Shown piece after piece: positions 1 to 11,869 of a DNA stretch of 64,000 bases. Location of the stretch: the NCBI GenBank assembly GCA_943736015.1, contig OX031071.1:33512619-33576618 (forward strand). Direction: 5' to 3'. The notes beneath the pieces are model-generated. The model saw only the letters and a list, made by a program, of their open reading frames with translations, had not been told where the DNA came from and ran no database searches. How positions within the stretch are numbered: the stretch's first letter is position 1; each line of letters opens with the position of its first letter. Position numbers and translations under genes: made by a program. This DNA is from Tridacna crocea (lineage: Eukaryota > Mollusca > Bivalvia > Cardiida > Cardiidae).

Positions 1-62
1 TGTTTTCAAAAGGCTTGTCCCTCAGGGTCGTTTAAAGTCGTCAGTCTGTGGTAAAGTGTTAA
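1..62 (+). repeat. TTAA hairpin MITE, 3' end (cut by window edge)
   Basis: Matches the short arm of the family: TGTTTTCAAAAGGCTT, CAGGGTCGT, TGGTAAAGTGTTAA, ending in TTAA at 59-62. Confidence 0.8.
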
Positions 63-85
63 GCTTTCAAAGATCTGTTGTTGGA

Positions 86-231
86 CCAGCAATTTTCCTT
101 TTTTTCCACACTGTTTTCTACCCTTTCTAAACAAATTTTTACTTTATGAGCAACATTTATTTTGTCATCTGCAAATACTTTCCATTTGGACTGGTCTCTA
201 ATTTGTTGTCTGGTAAGGAATTAGGGTAAAT
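86..231 (-). repeat. TTAA hairpin MITE, degenerate partial copy
   Basis: Right half of the hairpin (CCAGCAATTTTCC, CACACTGTTTTCTACCC) followed by the inverted long arm (TTTTGTCATCTGCAAATAC, TTGTCTGGTAAGGAATTA). Confidence 0.7.
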
Positions 232-596
232 TTGTGAACACAAGACAGATGAATGCCTCTTACATGATAAAAAAAATCAGACTTAATCGTAACGATGTAT
301 CCACTTTTATTATTTCATGCTTTCCGGTAGGATATCGAGAAATATCGGTGAAGATATTTTGCGATATCCATGGGTAGGACCAGTGAAAAGATCGATCTTT
401 AAATTCTAGTTACCTAGGTAAAATGCGCGTGACTTCACAACCAGATGGAAATATGACGTCTTTTACCTTACATTTCTCGTGATTGACGTAATATTTTAAT
501 GCGTTTCTGTACAGAGGGGATACACCTCAGGGAATAACTGAAAAGAACTGTACTAGATGTTGATCCAGTTCCTCCGAGAAAGGGTTTAAAGCATGA
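232..596. other. Unassigned stretch
   Basis: Contains scattered gatatcga/cgatatc motifs and no gene signal. Nothing recognised. Confidence 0.4.
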
Positions 597-812
597 AATA
601 AATAGAATATTTGTTGTTTTTTTTTCAGTGAAAGATCGAAATTTATTTCATCTCATGAACACCATCGGTAATATTTTCACTCACTCTTGGCACAATTTTA
701 ATATTTCACAGAAAAAACAAGCACCACTTATGAAAATATTACCGATGGTGTTCACTCAATGAAATAAACATCGATCTTTCACAGAGAAAGAAACAAATAT
801 CCTCTATATCCT
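597..812. repeat. Foldback element
   Basis: Long imperfect inverted repeat: GTGAAAGATCGAAATTTATT and ACACCATCGGTAATATTTTC on the left return as reverse complements at 726-782. The outer arms (gaatatttgtt / aacaaatatcc) extend the palindrome. Typical of short foldback DNA transposons. Confidence 0.75.
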
Positions 813-849
813 GCCAGAATGACTCATTAATCCTTGTTAACGATTGGCA

Positions 850-2300
850 ATCTGTAGCTAATCGTGAAACATTTGGGACTTTTTTGGTTTGGATACGAGA
901 CGTTAAGAAACGATTACATGCGCTTGGATGCGATATAATTGCGATTGGTCATTTTAGTTCACATGACCTTTCACGATCCGGTCTTACGTTCGTATACGAT
1001 CCATTCCGATCCGATAAGATTGTCCCGTTCAAGTTTGCCAATGAATTGCGATTTGATACGATTATTACGAGCGGGGGTCACGGGTTATGACGATGTAAAA
1101 CATACAGATACGTGTGGATAAGTCGAGATACGTAAATTGCGAACCGATGCTCTCTGTTTCGCTATGATACGATTGTTGTCGTACCGCGTTTCACGATTAT
1201 ATCCGAGGAAGAGCTGCCATTGGACTCCGATGAGTATATATGGGCCAAGACTGTCCACAGACTTCATTGTTTTTTGTGAAGACTAACTATTGAGGAAAGT
1301 GATAATGTGATATCTGCAGTATGCAGACATTAATCACCAAGGAGGAAGAAGACGGGTAGTTGCCTGACCAGCAACAACCACAATCTGCAAGGGCCAGGGG
1401 AGCGATATTCAGACAGTTCTGGGTTGACCATGGCTCACAGAAGAAAGAAACCAACAATTCGGTTAGTTTTCTAGCCTCCTCGACACATTATACAAAAAGA
1501 TTGAAGCTGCCTTGATGATGGATGAAACGGACATAAACATGTTGTTTAGTTGACCTAAGGATACACAATGATATACTTTTATTTTAAATTAAGATTAAAT
1601 TCTTGTTTTCAGACTGAGTAGTGTTCTTTTTTATCTTTCTTGCACACCATAGAAAAATGTGGTAATCGGTTCTCTGAAATTCTCTTTAATTGGACCTCCC
1701 CTTTCGGCCCAACCAACCAGGATTACAGGATTTCGGGAAGGCTTCTGGTTTTATTTCCAGAGTTGTTGGTGTTGGAAAGCTGCTACGATTAGAATAGGAA
1801 TGTTCAATGTTGAAGGGAGTATGTCCCTTTTAAACAGCATGTACTGTTGCTGCAAAGGATGCCGCATTTCTTACTTCGACTGTCTCGACGTAAGGGATCA
1901 ATAAGAGAATTTATCCTATCCTATCATCCAGCAAATCGAACCAGAGTTTTGCCTCTGCCTTGGCCAAAATTGGTCCCGATCGACACGATTCAGAAGTACG
2001 ATTTAATGTGATCTGCTACGTTTTGTTATGATTCAACAGTATTAGATGCGATGACCACGATTGAAAATCAATCGTGTTGATCGTAGAAAAAATTTTGACA
2101 GCCAAAAAATTTCATACTATTAACACGATTGTCACGATTAACATCAAGTTCCAATACGACCTGATAGGATCATCACGACTTGCTCACGATCAAGACCACG
2201 ATTTCAATCGTGATAGTGGGAACGTAGCATTAACCTTTTGACTTACGATCCTCCTAATTTACATGTAATACGAAATACGAAAGTAAAAATTTTCCGTGAC
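850..2300. repeat. Two CGAT/ACGATT-rich blocks flanking a non-repeated core
   Basis: Blocks 890-1210 and 1975-2245 are packed with acgatt/aatcgt and cgatc words at irregular 8-25-bp spacing in both orientations. The core between (1300-1960) has no intact ORF. The layout resembles subterminal binding-site clusters of a DNA transposon, but no ends or target duplication were found. Confidence 0.4.
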
Positions 2301-2855
2301 ACAGCTCAGATTGAATAAGGGATAATTGTGGAACGCAGGATGATCTGCATCTTTTGTAATGTTTGATATTAATCAACGGTGTATCACTTCTGTGTTGGAA
2401 AGGGGTCAAACCTGAATACCAACGTTTATTTCAAGCGGAATGTAAAAATTCAATACGGAAATTTAAGGAGGCGAAACTTTTGTTAAGAACTGTTGCAGTA
2501 TTTTCCTCCTTTAGATTGTAAATAATTGAGATTGCGTGACAAAAGGATAAAATGGAATGTAAATAATTTGAAATGTGTTGTTGACTATTCAAACACTGAA
2601 CTTTAGTTTTTGTTTCCAATTTCTATAGAATCAAAACTTCAACATTCTTTGCTTTGAAAACATAACTTCCTTAAGCGGACGACGCAGACACCAAATGGAC
2701 AGTATAATCCTAAGGTCTTATAAGAACTCAATTTTATGCAAAATATGCAAACCACTTTGAAGAGAACTAATTATGTTTATGTGGTAACAAACAACTGGTT
2801 ATTTACAAGCATTGTTTCGACAGTTCTAAGTGTAAAGATATCAGCCCGATGCTTT
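2301..2855. other. Unassigned stretch
   Basis: AT-rich, no recognised gene, RNA or repeat. Confidence 0.4.
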
Positions 2856-3084
2856 TTAACTCTTTACCAAACAACAAAATTTTAGACTGGTCCAAATTGA
2901 AAGCATTTGCAGGCAACAAAATAAATGTGACTAACGAATTGAAATTTGTTTTAGGAAGGCAAGAAAACATTGTGGGAAAAGGAGAAAATGCTGGTTATCA
3001 GCATTTTCTCCTTTTCCCACGATGATTTCAAAAGGCTTCTTTCACAGGGGTGTTAAAAGTCGGGTTTGTGTGGTAAAGGGTTAA
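2856..3084 (+). repeat. TTAA hairpin MITE, complete copy
   Basis: TTAA at both ends, terminal inverted repeats CTCTTTACCAAAC / GTGTGGTAAAGGG, long arm with GCATTTGCAGGCAAC, and the internal hairpin GAAAACATTGTGGGAAAAGG ... CCTTTTCCCACGATG with loop GGTTATC. Confidence 0.92.
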
Positions 3085-4139
3085 ATGACATAAGATTGTC
3101 CTATATAGGGCTAAATGGTCTGGATTTTAAATGCTTAAGAATACTGTTGATGACCTGTCACGATGAGCATTGTCCTTTCTTAAGTTGATAACAAGAAACA
3201 GGATGTAAATGCAAAAAAGCCAATAAAGCAATAGTTACGCATTGTTTTTTGTAAAATATCTATTACTGAAAGTCTTGGGTGTGTCTAGACGACGAAACAG
3301 ATAAAATCATGTATCTGTAATTGGAGAAGAATACGGGGATTTTTCTCGTGTGTTCTTGTCTTTTCATCACAAAGTTCCAAATTGGACTTCCCCAATTTCA
3401 CCTATTACACGCTCCAGTTTTGAACAATATTGGGACACTATTCTATAAATGATTAAATGTCAAAGTCGTTATTTTCTTCCAGGCGACATTTTCTTTGCAT
3501 TTGTAATACATTTGCAATTCAACTGAAACCAAGTAACACAGTCAAAACGAGTTAAGCAAGTAGGCAAAAACACTTGAAGGACGGTTTTATTTTTGTAGTT
3601 ATTGGTATTTTTTGAGTTCTTTAAGATTGGACCTAGTTAGGAAACAAAACTTATGGATATTTTGATTCATTTACTGAGAAAAGCTTGTCCCAGCAAAGGG
3701 TTATGTCTCTTATGCCTACCATACTAAATCTTAATAAAACCAAGGAATTCTGCATTGCTTCCACGCATATCTACTTGCAATCTGAAACAATTACTATTGT
3801 TTATTTAGGTTTTAGGAATTAGAAAATTCATCCTTTTGTAGTCTAAACATTATTCCTAATTTTGAGGGACTTATTTTATTTTTTGTTATAAGATAAGAAT
3901 TGACCAAATTTCACAAACTCCTATTGTGCTCCTTTGTTTTTGTTAATTAATAAATATTGTTAATTGTTAAAGGCTTGTTGCTGGTTTTCTTTCTCGTTAG
4001 GCTTGTCTCGTAACACGTTAAAACTTGAGATAGTGTGGTAAATGGTAAAGAAATTATTATTAAGATTTTAACCTGTGGACTACCAAATAGACGACATACA
4101 CATCAGACATCATTAACTTTAACCATGGGAAGTAGAACT
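3085..4139. other. Unassigned stretch with one MITE remnant
   Basis: No gene signal. 3985-4052 resembles the short arm of the hairpin MITE (CTCGTTAGGCTTGTCTCGTA ... GTGTGGTAAATGG) but is degenerate. Confidence 0.4.
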
Positions 4140-4852
4140 TAAGTTCAGTAGTTCAAATCTTAGAAAAACATTGTGTCAGCTCCAAAGGCCACATTTTCAG
4201 TCCTATACATTTGAAAAGTGGTCGGAAAAGTTGTCTTGATAATATCTTTGATGAGTTTGAAAATGGGTGAAGCTGGTCCAAAAGCTAGATCACAAGATCA
4301 AATCTTTAAAAACCTTGTATACACTCTAGGATCCACATTTTCTGTGTAATACTCTGTAAAGTTAGTCAGAATGTTTGTCTTGGTGTTATCTTATAGGATT
4401 TTGAAAATGGGTCACGTCGGGTCAATAACTAGGTCAGTTGATTAAATCTTTAAAAAAAACATGTGTATGCTCTACAGGCCACATTTTTCTTGTCCAATAC
4501 TTATAAAATTTAGTCAGGATGTTTGTCTTAATGACATCTTACGCAAGTTTGAAAATGGGTCAAGTCCAATGAAAAACTAGGTCACTAGGTCAAATTTTAG
4601 AAAACCCTTGTGTACACTCTAGAGACCAAAAATTTAAGTTCAATATTAATAAAACTTGGTCAAAATGTTTGTCTTGGTGATATGGATTAGCCTAAAAAAG
4701 GCTTATGTACAAACTAGAGGCCTAATTTTTAATCCAATAATTATGAAAGCATGTTAGAATGTTTGTCATAATATCTCGAAAGAGGTTTAAAATGGATCCT
4801 GTGTGGTCAAAAGGCTCAGGTGAGCGACTTCTGAGCCATCATGGCCCTCTTG
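4140..4852 (+). mobile_element. CTCACCTGAG-family element, 5'-truncated
   Basis: Four or five imperfect about 120-bp internal repeats (tgtacactctagaggccaca, gtttgaaaatgggtcaagt, aactaggtca) end in CTCAGGTGAGCGA, a GCCATCATGGCCC hairpin, and CTCTTG, the 3' end shared by the whole family in this window. Confidence 0.75.
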
Positions 4853-5989
4853 TATGTTTTGGCTTGATATTTCTAATGCTATTTTATTGCATTCGCTACT
4901 ATCCTCCTCAAGTATAATAGTTTCCAGTTCGGAAATTGGATTGCGCAAAGTTAGGCAATTACTTTTTTCTATGGACCTACACATAAGTAAACCAGAACAC
5001 AAAAAATGTTCTGAAATTAATCGAATCATGAAAAAAACGCCATTATTTCAAAGAGGTGATCTATAAGTTGATGCAAAAGGAGTTTCGTTGAACGTCAAGG
5101 CAATACTTGTATTTTTTTTAACAAAATTATTCTAGATTTTGTATTAAATGGCAAGACATTTGCTTGTTGATTTAAATTAAAAATGGGTCTTTAGATCCAC
5201 AGAATCAATGGCCCATCTCAAAACACTTCAGATAAAACATTCTCCAAATTGCCTAGAATAGGAGATAGTTCTTGTTTCTGATCCAGTTTACTTTCAAAGA
5301 TTGAGCCTAAAAACACTATTAGTTGATTTCTGCAGAAGTGTTGCTCTTGCAGCAATAAAGGTTGAAAAAATCGACTAAGTTCATATTGCGACAACACCTG
5401 AATCTTTAACACCACAAACTTTATAGCATAGTTAGGTAGTTTAATATGTGGAGGATCACTTCCTGGTTCAAAATCATACGACAAATCGCGTTTTGTTTGG
5501 TAGCTAAACTTGTATTCGTTCGTCCCATCTATCCCTTTCATTTCCGTTGGCAATTAACATAGCTATTGTGACGGCTGCTCAACAAGTTCAGATAGCACCG
5601 AAAGTGCAGTATGAGTTAGTTCTTACACCATTGTTAACTTATACGCTACAGACATAGTCTACTTTATGAATGACTTTTCTCATGTGGTACAATGATTGTC
5701 TTAGCTACGGACAACAAACGATTCATGTAAATATTGTTCTCTATCCTACTGATTTCAAGTTTGGTAACCAAGGCGGCAGTTCTGCTACAAAGCGTTATCT
5801 TGCATCACACGAAAATTGACATTCGGACATTTCCGTGTGTGAGTCTGCGCAATCCGCGTGGGATAATCAAAGATGGCTATTTACAACTCCATTAGAATTT
5901 TTTTTTACAGTAAACTTGCACAAAACAGAAAAAAAAAACATAAATGCAGGAAGTGTTGTTTAAAATTAGCCTTCACGGACTGCACAGGC
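4853..5989. other. Unassigned stretch
   Basis: A 111-codon minus-strand frame (5218-5553) is open but has no splice, start or family support. Otherwise nothing recognised. Confidence 0.35.
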
Positions 5990-6058
5990 TGATGCGAGAC
6001 GACACCTGAAGCAAATTTCCGAATGCCCATTTGTGGATGTTGCAGGCCAATTATGAGA
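5965..6058. repeat. Fragment of a palindromic bivalve-type repeat
   Basis: TTCACGGACTGCACAGGCTG, GCGAGACGACACCTGAAGCA and TTCCGAATGCCCATTTGTGG match the right arm of the element at 14000-14245. Confidence 0.55.
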
Positions 6059-6065
6059 TTAAATC

Positions 6066-6268
6066 AGTCATCCCATTTGTAGCAACAAACTGTTTTTTGT
6101 CCGTAAAGTATTTGTGTGTCGTTATGTATAAATTAGTCATCCTATTTTAGTAAGAAACTGTTTTTTTGTCCGTAAAGAATTTGTGTGTCGTTATATTTAA
6201 ATCAGTCATCCTATTTTAGAAACCAACTGTTTTTTGTCGTAAAGAATTTGTTTGTCGTTATATTTAAA
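6066..6268 (+). repeat. Tandem repeat, about 66 bp x 3
   Basis: Three consecutive copies of (aaactgttttttgtcc, gtaaagaatttgtgtgtcgt, tatatttaaatcagtcatcc). Confidence 0.85.
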
Positions 6269-6401
6269 CCATAACAGTATTGATGATCCACGCCACTTGT
6301 AACGTTATTTTAGTCATGCCACGGCGACAGCTCGCATATTTTCTGGGTTTCAGCAGGACTACGCTGGGGTCTGACGTGCGTGTTTTGTCCGAGGATACTC
6401 C

Positions 6402-6700
6402 CACGAAAAACCCAGTATATCCAGTGTGGCTCGAATCCTGTCACATAAATCCCAGTGTATCCAATGTGGCTCGAACCGTGTCACGCAAAAACCCAGTACA
6501 TCAAGAGTGGCTCGAACCGTGTCACGAAAAACCCAGTACATCCAGTGTGGCTCGAACCGTGTCACGAAAATCCCAGTGTATCCAATGTGGCTCGAACCCT
6601 GTCACGAAAAGCCCAGTGTATCCACTGTGGCTCGAACCGTGTCACGAAAAACCCAGTATATCAAGAGTGGCTTGAACGATGTCACGAGTCCCACACTTTG
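6402..6700 (+). repeat. 40-bp tandem repeat x 7
   Basis: CCCAGT(A/G)(T/C)AT starts at 6411, 6451, 6492, 6532, 6572, 6612 and 6652, a period of 40 bp (one 41). Unit pieces: CCCAGTATATCCAGTGTGGC and TCGAACCGTGTCACGAAAAA. The period is not a multiple of three, so three + frames and one - frame stay open across it; none is likely to be coding. Confidence 0.95.
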
Positions 6701-6978
6701 CAAGTGAGCCATGCAGGATTCATGAAATAAAAAAAATCGTGTTCTACACGGTGACTTTAATCCTAAAACACCAAAATTTATAACGATGCAAAATTCACGA
6801 AACTGATTATAAAGGCAGTTGTGATTTCAAGATAGAAGACTTCAGTCGAAATTCATGGAGTAAACTTATTATGAAGAGAATGATTTTGGACGAAAAGCAG
6901 TGAAACCTTATGACATTAGTAATAATGATTATGATAACCATCTTTAAAACACAGTCCCGAGTTCTTAAGACTTAGACG

Positions 6979-7100
6979 ATGAAGCCTTTTAAAAGAATCA
7001 AGGGAACACGAGAAAATACTTGTAATCATCATTTTCTCCTCATCCCACGATTTTTTTCCTTTCAAAAACAATATCACCCATTCAATCCATTTTGTTTATT
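6979..7100. other. Hairpin MITE remnant
   Basis: GAAGCCTTTTAAAAGAATC and ATTTTCTCCTCATCCCACGA are recognisable pieces of the short arm and hairpin, with a wrecked middle. Confidence 0.4.
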
Positions 7101-7102
7101 TT

Positions 7103-8640
7103 ACAGTATCAGACCGCCTGTAACCCTTACAGTATCAGACCCTCCTGTAACCCTTACTGTATCAGACTCCACTATAACTCTTAAAGTATCAGATCCCCTT
7201 GTTACCCTTTAAAGTATCAGATCCCCCTGTAACCCTTACTGTATAAGACCCCTATTACCCTTACAGTATCAGACCCCCATAACCTTTACAGTATCAGACC
7301 CCCTATAACCTTTACAGTATCAGAGCCTACTTTAACCCTTACAGTATCAGAACCCCTTTTTTCCCTCACAGTATCAAACCCTCCTTTAACCCTTACTGTA
7401 TCACACCCCCATAACTTTTACATTATCAGACCACGTATTACCCTTAACGTATCAGACCCCGCTGTAACCTTAAAAGTATCAGATCCCCCCCGTAACCCTG
7501 TAACCCCTAGAGTATCAGACCCTCCAAGACCTTTTTAAAAAGTATCAGACCCCCTGTAACCCTTAAGATATCAGAACGCCCCCTGTAACCCTTACAGTAT
7601 CTCTTACATCTTTAGGTACCTTTTCAGCCAGTGTAAATGAAGACCAAATTACACAAAAACCTGCAATCAGACCCCCTATAACCCTAGCAGTATCAGGCAC
7701 CCCCCCGTAACCCTTAACCCATTACCACACCCAATCCCTACTTTTGATAACCCTGAGAAGGAAGCCTTAAGAAAACATTGTGGGAAAAAATGCTAGTAAC
7801 CAGCATTTTCTCCTTTTCCCACAATGTTTTCTACCCTTCACAAAACAAATTTCAAGTTTTCAGCCACTTCTATTCTGTCTTCTGTTTTAGATTTGGACCA
7901 GTGTAAAATTTTGTTGTTTGGTAATGAGTTAAAGTATTAGCCCCCCCCTATAACCCTGAAAGTATCAGATAAAACCTGTAACCATTAAAGTATCAGCCCT
8001 CGATAACCCTTACAGTATCAGTTCCCCTTATAATTCTTACATTATCAGACTCCCCATAACCCTTACTGTATCAGCCCCCTCCCCCCATGTAACCCTAAAA
8101 GTATCAGACCCACCTGTAACCCTAAAAGTATCAGACCCCCTATAACCCTGAAAGTATCAGCCCCACCTGTAATCCTTCAAGTATCAGACCACCCCTGTAA
8201 CCCTTAAAGTATCAGATCAGCCCTGCGACCCTTAAAGTATCAGCCCCCCGATAAGCCTTACATTATCAGACCTGCTATAACCCTTATAGTATCACCCCCC
8301 CCTTGTAACACTGAAAGCATCAGACCCACCAGTAGCCCATTAAAAAAGTATCAGCGTTCGATAACCCTTAAAGTATCAGTCCCCCTATAATCCTTACATT
8401 ATCAGACTCCCTATAACGCTTACAGTATCAGCCCCCTCCCCCCCACGTAACCCTAAAAGTAGCAGACCCCTATAACCCTGAAAGTAACAGACCACCAGTA
8501 ACCCTTAAAGCATCAGACCACCCCTATCCCTTAAAGTATCAGCCCCCCCCGCCCCCCAGATAACCCTTAGATTATATGACGCCCTATAACCCTTACAGTA
8601 TCAGAACACCCTATTACCTTTACAGTTTTAGAACCTCCCC
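7103..8640 (+). repeat. 26-27-bp minisatellite, about 50 variant copies
   Basis: Unit approximately CCCTGTAACCCTTACAGTATC plus AGAC. Variants alternate cagtatc/aagtatc, and C runs vary in length. It is interrupted by a complete MITE at 7714-7932 and by about 60 bp of unique sequence near 7605-7665. The array is C-rich on + and G-rich on -, with stop codons in most frames. Confidence 0.95.
7714..7932 (-). repeat. TTAA hairpin MITE inserted in the minisatellite
   Basis: Left junction GTAACCC-TTAA and right junction TTAA-AGTATTAG. The undisturbed satellite unit reads CCC-TTAA-AGTATCAG, so exactly TTAA was duplicated. Hairpin loop is TAGTAACC with part of the left hairpin arm deleted. Confidence 0.95.
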
Positions 8641-8809
8641 ACCCCCCACACGATGAAACTGTGAATCACTTTAGCACACATTCCGATATCAATCTTCGTG
8701 ATTTCACGTTAAATGTTCCGTATTTGCCCTAGTTATAGATATGTAGTGTAAGGCGTTTGCATTTCACAATATCAAAATCTCACATGAAATTAACAGTTTC
8801 CTATTGTAC
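8641..8809. other. Unassigned spacer
   Basis: Short unique sequence after the minisatellite; nothing recognised. Confidence 0.4.
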
Positions 8810-9038
8810 TTAACCCTTTAGCAGACGACAAAATTTTGGCCTTGTTCAAATGGTAAGCATTAGCAGACAACAATATCACTGTGGCTCAAATGGTGCACAT
8901 TTTCTGTAATAGTGTAGAAAACATTGTGAGAAAACCAGAAAATGCTGGTTACCAACATTTTCTACTTTTCCCACAATGTTTTCAAAAGGCTTCTTTCCCA
9001 GGGTCGTAAAAAGTCAGCATGGTGTGGTAAAGGGTTAA
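8810..9038 (+). repeat. TTAA hairpin MITE, complete copy
   Basis: TTAA ends. Terminal CCCTTTAGCAGACGAC / GTGTGGTAAAGGG. Long arm variant with 'gtggctcaaatggtgcaca', shared with the copy at 25529. Hairpin GGTTACC centre with a few mismatches. Confidence 0.9.
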
Positions 9039-9054
9039 GCGCGAGACAGACATC

Positions 9055-9083
9055 CAGAGAGAGAGAGAGAGAGAGAGAGGGTG
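9055..9083 (+). repeat. (GA)n microsatellite
   Basis: About 14 GA units. Confidence 0.9.
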
Positions 9084-9189
9084 CGAGCGGATGCGAGAGA
9101 GAAATAGATTTTTTGCCATATTTCATGTATTTCATCAAATCATAGGACGATAATTACACAAGTGCGTTCTTTCTTTTTGAGGGGATGTC

Positions 9190-9492
9190 GAGTCCCGGTT
9201 GTTCCGTCGGTAGCGTACCAGAATTGAGAACAGGAGGTCGATGGTGCGATTCCTGTCGGCTAATTTCTGTCCGAGGATTGATGATAGTCATTTGGACAGG
9301 ATTCATTCTTCTCTTACCGCAGACAGGTGCTTAATTCGACAATAGTTATACGAGAAAACAGACGGTGGCTTTGAAAGAATATGGAGCGGATTACTGACAA
9401 AGGAAACTTCAGTATAGCATTGATATGTGCACTGGTCGCCGTGGTTTCACTGGAATAATGTTTAAAACGACGTTAAACACCACACACACGAT
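9190..9492 (+). mobile_element. tRNA-derived SINE, family 1
   Basis: Degenerate B-box-like GGTGCGATTCCTGTC, core pieces CCGAGGATTGATGATAGTCA and GACGGTGGCTTTGAAAGAAT, 3' part TGCACTGGTCGCCGTGG and a CACACACA tail. Shares its core with 32965-33283. Confidence 0.7.
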
Positions 9493-10836
9493 TAATCTTT
9501 TGGTTTAGGCTAAAACATATTGTCTTTAAATCAGATAACGTTAAGTTTGCAATTTTTAATGTGAAACAAAGCAATCGTACGTCAACATTAGGTCAATAGC
9601 TCTATTCAACTTGCAGACAAACACGCCAAGATCACCGACTGATTTAATTCTTAATTAGTTTAATTGAATTGGTATGTCCTTTGCTTGTCCTCTAAAAAGT
9701 TGTTCACCATTTACATAAATATACGTAAGATTGAGAGAAAAAATGATAAACAAAGCCTTAAAACTGTTCCATTTTTTAACCTCCAATGAAAACTTACACA
9801 TTTTAGTCCCATTAGTTTCAAAGTTAAAAAGGCTTTATATTCCCAGAGTCGGATGCTCAGTGTGGAGAACCTTCTAAAAAACAGAAGTATTTCCTTTGTT
9901 TTCCTCAAATTCAGTTTAACAATGTTATAAATCAATCATACAATTAACATGGATTGTGTCTAAAACATTGAACATCAGTGTTTCTAGTAATATTTTCTGA
10001 CATTTTTGGACCTTTTCTTGTAAATGATGTGCATGTCATAATAGATAAATGTCTTAAATCAGTTATCATTTGTTGCCATTGTTGGTAGCACTGAAACATT
10101 GATGACAGAATGTAATTGCCGTTATTATATATTCAAAAACTGTCAAAGGAATAGTTCTCTTCTTCCCAGAACAAACAGAATGAAAAAGGTTATTTTAATA
10201 TATTTCAGTACTTTCTTATTCAAGTTCTGCGGAAATGATTTCCAATCGGTTAAAAAAGAACACCCATACAAACAAGACAACAGTTTGTCAAATGCCAAAT
10301 TTTGTGCGGCTTGACATTCCATGTGTTTATCTTTATCCTGCAAAATGTATCCACACAGAAAGTCAAGATGAAGTTCAGCTCAACTATAGAGTTAGTTTTT
10401 AGATTTTCAGACAGTTCAAGCCATCGGACTCGTGCACACTTATACTTAATGGTTGACGTCGTTAAGTACGAGTATTTCAGCTTGTTCTATGAACATCAGA
10501 GGGACTGAACCGCCTACTCGCATAAAATATATGCATGATCACATCTGCGTTTCCTATCTTTGGAATGGGCATCATCTGTTGCATACTTTTACCTAAGCAA
10601 ATTACTGTTTGTAGTTGCTAGTATTTAATGTCATCACAGGTTTCTCTACATGGGCGACGCCCCCGGAGTTGTAAGTCATGTTATGGAGGACAGTGTAAGA
10701 TACAGGACAAAGCCCGCCCGGACTTGTAAGTTATGTCTAGTTTTTAAACGTGCACGGGCTATAACAATGTCACAATGGATTTAGGTTTGAATAATGTCTC
10801 ATCTGAATTATTATAGCATTATTTTAGCTGACCAGT
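9493..10836. other. Unassigned stretch
   Basis: AT-rich. Small ORFs on both strands lack support. A pair of related blocks (cccccggagttgtaagtcat / gcccggacttgtaagttat) lies near 10660-10740. Confidence 0.4.
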
Positions 10837-10925
10837 TGTAGGAATCGAATCCACACCCTACGGTATTACAAGCTTTGACACATATAAGTCTAACACACAT
10901 ACAAGTCTAATGCCCCACCACCTGA
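10837..10925 (-). mobile_element. tRNA-derived SINE head fragment
   Basis: On the minus strand, an A-box-like TCAGGTGGTGGGGC and a B box GGATTCGATTCC at tRNA-like spacing. No acceptor stem, so not a functional tRNA. Confidence 0.45.
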
Positions 10926-11690
10926 GTAATTCTGGCTGCCCAAAGCCGTCACCGTGTTCTTCGTTTCAATATCCTTCAGGGAGAATTTGCAGAGGACCAG
11001 GTTTTGTGTGTATTGGTCTGGAATAACTTAAGGTTATTTTTTTTCCTTTGTTCAGTGCAAATATTCAAGATCGGCATTCCAATAATACAAATTATACGCG
11101 TAGTGGGTATTTTACCCTAACAGCAAAAAGACAAACTGCTGGTTAAGACCAGACTGCACACAACTTCTCAAGTGTGATCTCGAAGTTACATTGGACAACA
11201 TTTCTCGGTAAATTAAAAACAGAAAAAAACACAAAAAGAACGTTTTCATGTTCTTTATAACGTTAAAAATGTCTGTTTCGTTAATTTAGCCTTAAACATT
11301 TATACCCCAGGTCTTCCATGGAGGCATTTAGAGTAAGTTACGTTTTATGAGACATGTGATCTAGACATAGATTTTGATACATTTGTTTCTCACATACGAG
11401 TAAGATCAAACCGTCGCTGTACGTTTTATCATACAAATTCAAAACATCGATAGATTATGAATTCTAAGTGGTACTAAGTGGTATCAGCTCTTCGATATGG
11501 TTTAAAACATTGTCGGAAAGAAAGTACTACTCACTAGCATTTTCCCACAATACAAGACATTCACTCACAAGATTTTACTTGTTATTAATTATTTAAAACG
11601 AGACATTATCATTTTGTGGAACGGTGGAATTTTGTATTATCCAAATCGGAAGCACGTGCTGCATATCGATCAACGGCTCAGTTGGGTTGG
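10926..11690. other. Unassigned stretch
   Basis: AT-rich. 11503-11560 has a weak hairpin-MITE resemblance (AAAACATTGTCGGAAAG ... AGCATTTTCCCACAAT). Otherwise nothing recognised. Confidence 0.35.
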
Positions 11691-11696
11691 ATTTGT

Positions 11697-11790
11697 TTCT
11701 ATAATATTAGAAGACATTGTTTGAAAAGGAGACACTGTCCGTTCTGAGCATTTTCTCATTTTCCTACTATGCTCTCACTGCTTACATTTC
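11697..11790 (+). repeat. Degenerate hairpin MITE fragment
   Basis: GAAGACATTGTTTGAAAAGG and GAGCATTTTCTCATTTTCCT recall the hairpin arms, with many substitutions. An old copy. Confidence 0.45.
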
Positions 11791-11869
11791 TTAAAATCAT
11801 TTTTTTCTCTCCGAAAACATATGCCACCGACCAAAGATAAAAAAACATTGCAGGACATTACCTTACCAG

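Noticed and set aside
5218-5553. 111-codon minus-strand frame
   Set aside because: Composition is protein-like, but there are no splice sites, start context or recognised domain; left as unassigned.
6280-6730. Overlapping 131-, 93-, 91- and 68-codon frames
   Set aside because: They are by-products of the 40-bp tandem repeat; no start, splice or family signal.
7103-8640. CRISPR array
   Set aside because: No unique spacers of constant size; units are contiguous minisatellite repeats in eukaryotic DNA.
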